A DNA stretch of 11,807 nucleotides from assembly GCA_947463845.1 (NCBI GenBank), contig CANHUM010000023.1, positions 1 through 11,807 of the forward strand. The letters run 5' to 3'. Below are positions 6,596 through 11,807 of this stretch, one piece after another; positions within the stretch are counted from its first letter, which is position 1; each line of letters starts with the position of its first letter. The position numbers were made by a program, and so were the translations under genes. Under the pieces are notes generated by a model. That model was not told the DNA's origin, ran no database searches, and saw only the letters and a list, made by a program, of their open reading frames with translations. This DNA comes from Comamonadaceae bacterium. Its GTDB lineage: Bacteria; Pseudomonadota; Gammaproteobacteria; Burkholderiales; Burkholderiaceae_C.

Positions 6596-7572
6596 GTGGG
6601 TGTCCCTTCCGATGGGGCATTCAACACGTTCAGCACGGCGTCCCGTTCTGGCAAGGGGCCGACGGCGCCGAAGCCTTGCACCGACAACGCGGCGGCGGCA
6701 TTGGCATAAGCGGTGGCGGCCCACAGGTCGTCGCCCGCAGACAAACGCGCCAGCAAGTTGCCCGCAAAACAGTCGCCCGCACCCGTGGCGTCGACGGCCT
6801 GGACCGCATGGCCTGGCATCTGGCGTTGGTGGTGTCCGTCACTGGCCAGCGCTCCATCGCCGCCCAATTTGAGCACCACCCGCGCCGCGCCGTGGGTGTG
6901 GCTCCAGGCGATGATGTCGGCCGCTTGGGTGAGGCCGGTGAGCGCGGTCATGTCTTCCAGGCTGGGCAAAAAAAGATCACACAGACTCACCGCGTAGCGG
7001 ATGCAGGCTTGCGCTCGGGCCAGCGGCCACAAAGACAAACGCAAGTTGGAGTCGAACGCCACGCGCGTGCCCACGTTGCGGGCATGCGCCATGGCTGCAA
7101 AAGCCGTGTCGCACGCCGAGGTGGAAATCGCCAAAGAGATACCCGACAGTTGCAGCCATTGGCTGCTGGCGATGGTGTCTTGCCAGTGCGCCAGGTCTTG
7201 CGGTTGCATGCGGCTGGCCGCCGATCCAGCACGTGCATAGCTGAAGTGGTGGCCTTGTGCATCGTGGCTCACAACGTACATGCCCGTGGGCGCTTGGGCG
7301 TCGCGCAGCACGGAGGTGGTGTTGACGTTTTCACGTTGCCACAGGTCCATCAAATGGTCTCCCCAACGGTCGGTGCCCACACGCGTCAGGTAGGCCACAC
7401 GCGCTCCAGATCGGGCAGCGGCAATGGCGGCATTGCTGGTGTCGCCACCAAAACCTTGCGCATACAGCGGGGCATCGTTGGCCTTTGAATGGGAGCTTTG
7501 GTTGAACTCGACCATGGCTTCACCGAGCGTCACGATGTCCAAGGAGTAAGGGGTGAGGGCGGGTGGCTTCAT
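6592..7572 (-). CDS. kdgK: 2-dehydro-3-deoxygluconokinase (PfkB family)
   Basis: A 326-residue PfkB/ribokinase-family sugar kinase. Landmarks: LDIVTLGEAMVEF at the N-terminus, GGDTSNAA (42-49), YARAGSAA (112-119, close to the YYRxGSAA substrate motif of KDG kinases), FDSNLR (173-178), LKLGGDGAL (235-242), and the anion-hole/catalytic DATGAGDCFAG (261-271) with Asp267 as base. This points to phosphorylation of 2-keto-3-deoxygluconate to KDPG. I start at the ATG at 7572, matching the family N-terminus, but no Shine-Dalgarno sequence is visible before it, so initiation may be weak or leaderless. It is the first gene of kdgK-dgoK-dgoA and is divergent from the PLP enzyme. Having both KDG and KDGal kinases in one operon suggests mixed epimeric substrates. 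Confidence 0.87.
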   Translation of the reverse strand: MKPPALTPYSLDIVTLGEAMVEFNQSSHSKANDAPLYAQGFGGDTSNAAIAAARSGARVAYLTRVGTDRWGDHLMDLWQRENVNTTSVLRDAQAPTGMYVVSHDAQGHHFSYARAGSAASRMQPQDLAHWQDTIASSQWLQLSGISLAISTSACDTAFAAMAHARNVGTRVAFDSNLRLSLWPLARAQACIRYAVSLCDLFLPSLEDMTALTGLTQAADIIAWSHTHGAARVVLKLGGDGALASDGHHQRQMPGHAVQAVDATGAGDCFAGNLLARLSAGDDLWAATAYANAAAALSVQGFGAVGPLPERDAVLNVLNAPSEGTPT

Positions 7573-7661
7573 GTCAACAATGTGCAGCAAGGCGTCAGGT
7601 GAGGTGGGAGAATCATCGTCCAACGGCGACCGCCCATGGCAACGAATGAAAGACCCCAAGC
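7573..7661. promoter_or_regulatory. Short divergent promoter region, kdgK operon / PLP deaminase
   Basis: Only 89 bases lie between the two divergent start codons, so the promoters must overlap or lie inside the genes. I find no convincing -35/-10 pair. TCGT-cca-ACGG at 7616-7626 matches the FadR-type GntR core TnGTnnnACnA at all but its last base and shares ATCGTnnnACG with the perfect palindrome at 11782-11798. That makes it a weak operator candidate. Confidence 0.35.
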
Positions 7662-8957
7662 ATGTGGAACAAAAGCATGAAAAGTGATGTTGTGTTGGAC
7701 GCTACTTTGAAGGGCTTTCCCGTGGCTGCAGAGCCCTGCCCAGTGTCGCAGCTGGGTGCGCGCAGCTGGAACCTGCTGGATGATGCGCTGGCGTACCCGG
7801 TGGCCGTGTTGCGCCGTCCGGCGCTCATGCACAACCTGGCCTGGATGCAAGACTTTGTGCAGCGCAAAGGTGTGGCCCTGGCCCCGCACGGCAAGACCAC
7901 CTTGTCGCCCGAGCTGTTTCGCATGCAACTGCAAGCGGGGGCTTGGGGTTTGACTTTTGCCAACGTGCACCAGTTGCGGGTGGGTTTGGCGGCGGGAGCG
8001 CAACGCGTCATCATTGCCAACCAACTGGTGTCGGATGCCGACCTGGACGGGCTGGACTTGTTGCTGCGACAGTACACACATGTGCGGGTTTGGTTTTTGG
8101 TGGATTCGCTGGCGCAGCTGGATGCGCTGGCTGACTGGGGCGTCAGGCGAAACAACCCGCGTTGCTGGGATGTGCTGCTGGAGTTGGGCATTGCGGGCTA
8201 CCGCACGGGTTGCCGTACGCACGATCAGGCTCTGGCCTTGGCCCAGGCCATGGCTGCTTCGACCGTCGTGCGTCTGGGTGGGGTGGAGTGTTACGAGGGT
8301 GGTCTGGGCCGCTGTGACAGTGCCCACGACATCGAAGCCGTGAGTGGCCTGGTGCGCAGCGTGCAGGTGCTGGTGCAGCAGCTGGACGCACAAAACCTGT
8401 GGGGAAATGACGAGGTCTTGCTCTCGGCGGGTGGCTCGGCGGTGTTTGATCTGGTCATCCCGATGCTCAAAACCCAGGTCAAAAGCCGGCCGGTGCAAGG
8501 CGTGTTGCGATCGGGTTGCTATGTGACGCATGACCACTGGAATTACGCCCGCTACCTCAAGCTCGTAGAAACGCGTGAGGGTTTGAGCGCATCGCTGCAG
8601 CCCGCTTTGGAGGTCTGGGCCAAGGTCCAGTCGGTCCCCGAGCCGGGGCTGGCGATATTGACCGCGGGGCGGCGTGATGTGTCGTTTGACCAGTGCATGC
8701 CGATGCCGGTACGCTGGGCGGCCCGCGGTCATACCGGCGCAGTGGCGATTCAGGCCACGCCAGAGTCCTGGAAAGTCAAGTCCTTGAGCGACCAACACGC
8801 GCACATGGTGTTCGATGCCGAGTGGGTTTGGCCGCAGGTGGGCGACCGCGTGGCTTTGGGTATCTCGCACCCTTGCACCACCTTTGACAAGTGGCGCTGG
8901 ATGGCGATCATCGAAGACGATGGCCGCATCAGTGGGGCGATCAGCACGCATTTTTAA
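7662..8957 (+). CDS. PLP-dependent amino acid deaminase, D-threonine aldolase / D-serine dehydratase fold
   Basis: A 431-residue fold-type III PLP enzyme: an alanine-racemase-like barrel followed by a D-serine-dehydratase-like C-terminal domain. The PLP lysine is Lys78 in LAPHGKTT. GGVECYEG (206-213), SAGGSAVFD (255-263) and LRSGCYVTHDH (282-292) are further barrel motifs. SHPCTTFDKW at 402-411 provides His403 and Cys405, the His-x-Cys zinc site seen in eukaryotic D-serine dehydratase; D-threonine aldolases have His-x-Asp there. That favours deamination over aldol cleavage. A second ATG at 7677, preceded by GTGGAAC, is an equally good start. It is divergent from kdgK. The substrate may be a D-hydroxyamino acid (D-serine, D-threonine) or, given the neighbour, an amino-sugar acid such as D-glucosaminate. 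The family call is firm; the substrate is not. Confidence 0.83.
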   Translation: MWNKSMKSDVVLDATLKGFPVAAEPCPVSQLGARSWNLLDDALAYPVAVLRRPALMHNLAWMQDFVQRKGVALAPHGKTTLSPELFRMQLQAGAWGLTFANVHQLRVGLAAGAQRVIIANQLVSDADLDGLDLLLRQYTHVRVWFLVDSLAQLDALADWGVRRNNPRCWDVLLELGIAGYRTGCRTHDQALALAQAMAASTVVRLGGVECYEGGLGRCDSAHDIEAVSGLVRSVQVLVQQLDAQNLWGNDEVLLSAGGSAVFDLVIPMLKTQVKSRPVQGVLRSGCYVTHDHWNYARYLKLVETREGLSASLQPALEVWAKVQSVPEPGLAILTAGRRDVSFDQCMPMPVRWAARGHTGAVAIQATPESWKVKSLSDQHAHMVFDAEWVWPQVGDRVALGISHPCTTFDKWRWMAIIEDDGRISGAISTHF

Positions 8958-8970
8958 TGCGGCTTGGTGT

Positions 8971-9975
8971 TCACTTCAAACCGTTCAAGGCCTCGGCCGG
9001 GTAGCCTGGGCGGGTTTTGCAGTCTTCGATGTATTGCGCAATGATCGCCTCGTAGCTGGCATCGGCCTTCAGACCCAGAGCTTGGGCCCGATCAAAGGTG
9101 CAGCCCTTGGCCCAGTTGTCAACAATGCCTGCAATGCGTTCGTCTTTGACAAAACTCACACGCGCACGCACAGCAGGCCCCGCCACTTTTTCAAGGGCTG
9201 CCAACATCTCGCTGACCTTCACATTCAGACCCGGCAGGTTCAGCGCCATGCGACCACCAAAGGCTTCGCGGCTGGCTTCGAACACGGTGATCAAGCCCTG
9301 CACGGTGTTGCCGGGCGAGGAGATGGGGTGAGATACGGTGGCGTCCACAGGGCAGGTGGTAGCGGTGCCGGCCAAAGGCTCGCGGATGATGCCGCTGAAG
9401 AACGAGGACGCTGCGCCATTGGGCTTACCGGGGCGCACAGCCACCGTCATCAGGCGTGCGGCGCGGCCGTCGATGTAGCCCTTGCGGGTGTAGTCGGCCA
9501 CCATGTATTCGATCATCAGCTTGTGTGTGCCATAAGACGTTTGCGGCGTGGGCAATGTCGTGTCGGCTACCAAAGCGGGCATGGGGTTGGCCGCGTCAGG
9601 TCCGAACACCGCGACCGAGCTGGCAAACACCAGGCGCGAGACTTTGCCCGAGGCTCGGATGCTGTCGAGCAGTAAGCGGCTGCTGTCCACGTTCGAGTGC
9701 AGCCCCAGCTCAAAGTCGAGCTCGCACTCACCCGACACAGCCGATGCCAAATGGAACACACCGTCAAAGCCACTCTTGAACAAGTCGCCTTGTTCCAGCA
9801 TAGGGCCTGCATGGCCCTTCACGCGTGGATCGGCCAACAGGTCGGCAGGGGCGGGAAAGAGGTCTGCAATGACCAGCTCGGTCACGCTTTGACCGTTGAG
9901 CTGATCGCGCTTGAGAATTTCACGGGCGAGGCGGGCGCCTAAAAATCCGGCACCGCCGGTGATCAAAATACGCAT
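8971..9975 (-). CDS. NAD-dependent epimerase/dehydratase-family dehydrogenase, DenD (D-erythronate dehydrogenase)-like
   Basis: A 334-residue extended SDR. It starts at MRILITGGAGFLG, with the dinucleotide motif at 6-13 and Asp38 for the NAD ribose. HLASAVSGE (75-83), FASSVAVFG (117-125), and the catalytic Tyr148 and Lys152 in SYGTHK follow. The block VRPGKPNGAASSFFSGIIREP (about 180-200) and NLPGLNVKVSEML (246-258) are hallmarks of the DenD group, whose characterised members oxidise the C2 hydroxyl of D-erythronate with NAD. The start is the ATG at 9975, 16 bp after the dehydratase stop, with GGACAAG upstream. The usual DenD partners (Otn/Dtn-type kinases, OtnC, OtnI) are absent. Here it is paired with an aldonate dehydratase, so another sugar acid or an aldose may be the true substrate. 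Confidence 0.75.
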   Translation of the reverse strand: MRILITGGAGFLGARLAREILKRDQLNGQSVTELVIADLFPAPADLLADPRVKGHAGPMLEQGDLFKSGFDGVFHLASAVSGECELDFELGLHSNVDSSRLLLDSIRASGKVSRLVFASSVAVFGPDAANPMPALVADTTLPTPQTSYGTHKLMIEYMVADYTRKGYIDGRAARLMTVAVRPGKPNGAASSFFSGIIREPLAGTATTCPVDATVSHPISSPGNTVQGLITVFEASREAFGGRMALNLPGLNVKVSEMLAALEKVAGPAVRARVSFVKDERIAGIVDNWAKGCTFDRAQALGLKADASYEAIIAQYIEDCKTRPGYPAEALNGLK

Positions 9976-9991
9976 GGTTGTGGCTTGTCCA

Positions 9992-11740
9992 TCAATGGTT
10001 GTCTTTGGGTACGGCCGAGCCACGCTGGCCGACCAGGAAGTCCATGTCTGCGCCTTCGTCGGCTTGCAGCACATGGTCGATGTAGAGTTTCCAGTAGCCT
10101 GAGTGCATGGCCGGTTCGGGTTGGGTCCATGCGGCCAGGCGTTTGGTCAATTCCTCTTCGCTGATGAGCAACTGCAGTTTGCGCTCAGGCACATTCAGCT
10201 CGATCATGTCGCCGTTTTGTACCACCGCCAGTGGACCACCTGCGGCGGCCTCAGGGCTGGTGTGCAAAACCACGGTGCCGTAGGCTGTCCCGCTCATGCG
10301 GGCGTCAGAGATGCGAACCATGTCGGTGATGCCCTTGCGCAGCACCTTGGGCGGCAGCGGCATGTTGCCGACTTCCGCCATGCCGGGGTAGCCCTTGGGG
10401 CCGCAGTTCTTCAGCACCAGGATGCAGTTTTCGTCCACATCCAGGTTTTCATCGTCGATGCGTTTGTGGAAATCGTCGCTGTCTTCGAACACCACGGCGC
10501 GGCCGGTGTGCTGCATGAGCGCAGGTGTGGCGGCGCTGGGCTTGATGACCGCGCCGCGCGGTGCCAGGTTGCCACGCAGGATGGCGATGCCGGCCTTTTC
10601 CTTGAAGGGCGCGTCCAGTGATTTGATCACTTTGGGGTTGTAGTTCACGGCCGCTGCATTGTTCTCGCGCACGCTCTTGCCGCTCACAGTGATGATGTTG
10701 GCATGCAAGAGGTTTTCGATTTCTTTCATGACCACTGGCAAGCCCCCTGCGTAGCAGAAGTCTTCCATGAGGTGCTCTCCAGAAGGCTGCATGTTCAAGA
10801 TGCAGGGCAACTCGCTGCCCAATCGTTCAAAGTCGTCCAGCGTGAGTTTGAGACCCAAACGACCGGCAATCGCGATCAGGTGAATGACGGCGTTGGTCGA
10901 GCCTCCGATGGCGGCCAGTGTGCGAATGGCGTTTTCAAAAGCTTCGCGGGTGAGCACCTTGCTGATGGTCTGGTCGGTGTGCACCATTTCGACAATGCGA
11001 CGACCCGAGTCACGCGCCAAAACGTTGCGACGACCATCCACAGCCGGGAAAGTGGCATTGCCTGGCAATCCGATGCCCAGGGCTTCCACCATGCAGGCCA
11101 TGGTGCTGGCGGTGCCCATGGTCATGCAGTGGCCATGGCTGCGGTGCATACAACTTTCGGCATCAAAAAAATCGGCCAACTTCAAGGTGCCTGCGCGCAC
11201 TTGCTCGCTCATGCTCCAGACGCCTGTGCCTGAGCCCAGTTCCTGACCGCGCCACTTGCCGTTGAGCATGGGGCCACCGCTGATGCCAATGGTGGGCAGA
11301 CCCACACTGGATGCGCCCATCAGCAAGGAGGGTGTGGTTTTATCGCATCCCATGAGGAGCACCACACCGTCGATCGGGTTGCCGCGGATGCTTTCTTCCA
11401 CGTCCATGCTGGCCAGGTTGCGGTAAAGCATGGCCGTGGGCCGCAACAAGGTTTCGCCCAGCGACATGACTGGAAACTCGAGTGGAAAACCGCCTGCTTC
11501 GTACACGCCGATCTTGACTTGCTCGGCGAGAGCTCGGAAGTGGGAGTTGCAAGGCGTCAACTCGCTGAAGGTGTTGCAGATGCCGATGACAGGGCGACCG
11601 TCAAATTGGTCATGTGGGATGCCCTTGCCCTTGACCCAGCTGCGGTAGGCAAAGCCGTCGCGGTCTTGCCGCCCAAACCATTGTTGGCTGCGCAGCTCTT
11701 CGGGCTTTTTACGGGGGGGGTCGCTGGGTGGTTGGCTCAT
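9992..11740 (-). CDS. IlvD/Edd-family aldonate dehydratase (L-arabonate/D-xylonate dehydratase-like)
   Basis: A 582-residue Fe-S dehydratase that removes water from a sugar acid to give a 2-keto-3-deoxy acid. Fe-S cysteines are Cys64 (LTPCN), Cys132 (MGCDKTTPS, with Lys134 for Mg binding) and Cys205 (GHCMTMGTAST), a three-cysteine pattern typical of the [2Fe-2S] pentonate dehydratases. IRTLAAIGGSTNAVIHL, LRGNLAPRGAV, FEDSDDFHKRI and ISDARMSGTAYGTVVLH follow in family order. Length and the C-terminal tail ending VGQRGSAVPKDNH fit Rhizobium-type L-arabinonate dehydratase rather than IlvD (branched-chain) or Edd. It is the first gene of a two-gene operon with the DenD-like dehydrogenase, under a GntR-type palindrome. 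The exact aldonate (arabonate, xylonate, gluconate or galactonate) cannot be decided from sequence. The DgoK/KdgK kinases nearby favour a six-carbon product; the sequence resemblance favours five. Confidence 0.9.
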   Translation of the reverse strand: MSQPPSDPPRKKPEELRSQQWFGRQDRDGFAYRSWVKGKGIPHDQFDGRPVIGICNTFSELTPCNSHFRALAEQVKIGVYEAGGFPLEFPVMSLGETLLRPTAMLYRNLASMDVEESIRGNPIDGVVLLMGCDKTTPSLLMGASSVGLPTIGISGGPMLNGKWRGQELGSGTGVWSMSEQVRAGTLKLADFFDAESCMHRSHGHCMTMGTASTMACMVEALGIGLPGNATFPAVDGRRNVLARDSGRRIVEMVHTDQTISKVLTREAFENAIRTLAAIGGSTNAVIHLIAIAGRLGLKLTLDDFERLGSELPCILNMQPSGEHLMEDFCYAGGLPVVMKEIENLLHANIITVSGKSVRENNAAAVNYNPKVIKSLDAPFKEKAGIAILRGNLAPRGAVIKPSAATPALMQHTGRAVVFEDSDDFHKRIDDENLDVDENCILVLKNCGPKGYPGMAEVGNMPLPPKVLRKGITDMVRISDARMSGTAYGTVVLHTSPEAAAGGPLAVVQNGDMIELNVPERKLQLLISEEELTKRLAAWTQPEPAMHSGYWKLYIDHVLQADEGADMDFLVGQRGSAVPKDNH

Positions 11741-11778
11741 GTGAGTCTTTCGTGAGAGGGTGAAACGAAATCTTCAAA

Positions 11779-11806
11779 ATCCTATCGTATGACGATAGAA
11801 AAACAA
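11779..11806 (-). promoter_or_regulatory. Probable promoter of the dehydratase-DenD operon
   Basis: On the minus strand TTGTTT (11806-11801) and TAGGAT (11784-11779) are separated by 16 bases, resembling a sigma-70 promoter (3/6 and 4/6 matches). The palindromic operator sits between and over these elements, a classic position for repression. The start codon is about 40 bases downstream. Confidence 0.45.
11782..11798. promoter_or_regulatory. GntR/FadR-subfamily operator palindrome
   Basis: CTATCGT-atg-ACGATAG is a perfect inverted repeat with 7-bp arms and a 3-bp centre. Its core TCGTATGACGA fits the TnGTnnnACnA consensus of FadR-subfamily GntR regulators (the group that includes DgoR, UxuR/ExuR and LldR). 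It lies 42 bp upstream of the dehydratase ATG. A GntR gene may lie just beyond the window edge. Confidence 0.65.
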
Positions 11807-11807
11807 A

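Noticed and set aside
6596..6724. A 43-residue N-terminal extension of DgoK
   Set aside because: It is Arg-rich, overlaps kdgK in another frame, and precedes the normal family start at the IAIDWGTS block.
7569..8951. A 460-codon open frame antisense to the whole PLP deaminase gene
   Set aside because: It starts from a non-ATG region, reads as low-complexity Arg/His/Gln-rich protein with no recognisable motif, and mirrors a clearly conserved gene on the other strand; long antisense frames are common in GC-rich DNA.
9992..11740. Dihydroxy-acid dehydratase (ilvD)
   Set aside because: Sequence order and tail resemble pentonate dehydratases more closely, and the neighbours are sugar-acid genes, not branched-chain amino acid genes.

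Overview
The window is GC-rich bacterial DNA, densely coded on both strands. Every spacer is shorter than about 180 bases, and I see no RNA genes, insertion sequences or CRISPR. Protein style and gene content suggest a betaproteobacterium, probably a Comamonadaceae relative (Limnohabitans/Rhodoferax/Polaromonas type). That placement is inference; no taxonomic marker is present.

Layout. (1) 1-1058, plus strand: the 3' end of edd (phosphogluconate dehydratase) overlaps eda (KDPG aldolase), giving the two signature Entner-Doudoroff enzymes. (2) 3567-1072, minus strand: a four-gene operon of a classical NAD-type SDR, a hotdog thioesterase, glyoxalase I, and an SDR-like protein. That last protein carries the exact motif set of halohydrin dehalogenases (T-x4-F-x-G and S-x12-Y-x3-R) in place of the NAD-binding glycine motif and Tyr-Lys catalytic pair. 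(3) 3740-5024, plus strand: a VOC-fold protein and a pirin. (4) 7572-5049, minus strand: kdgK, dgoK and dgoA, with both junctions made of 4-bp ATGA overlaps. (5) 7662-8957, plus strand: a PLP enzyme of the D-threonine aldolase/D-serine dehydratase fold, divergent from kdgK. (6) 11740-8971, minus strand: an IlvD/Edd-family aldonate dehydratase followed by a DenD-like NAD-dependent dehydrogenase. A perfect GntR/FadR-type palindrome lies just upstream.

How the genes fit together. Most of the window is sugar-acid catabolism that converges on 2-keto-3-deoxy-aldonates. KdgK and Eda would take 2-keto-3-deoxygluconate through KDPG to pyruvate and glyceraldehyde 3-phosphate. DgoK and DgoA would do the same for the galacto epimer. 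The IlvD/Edd dehydratase, and possibly the PLP deaminase acting on an amino-sugar acid, would feed these routes. The SDR/thioesterase/GloA/dehalogenase-like operon is not obviously part of this. It looks like an accessory module for reactive or unusual carbonyl, epoxide or halohydrin substrates, and it is the part of the window most likely to hold undescribed biology.
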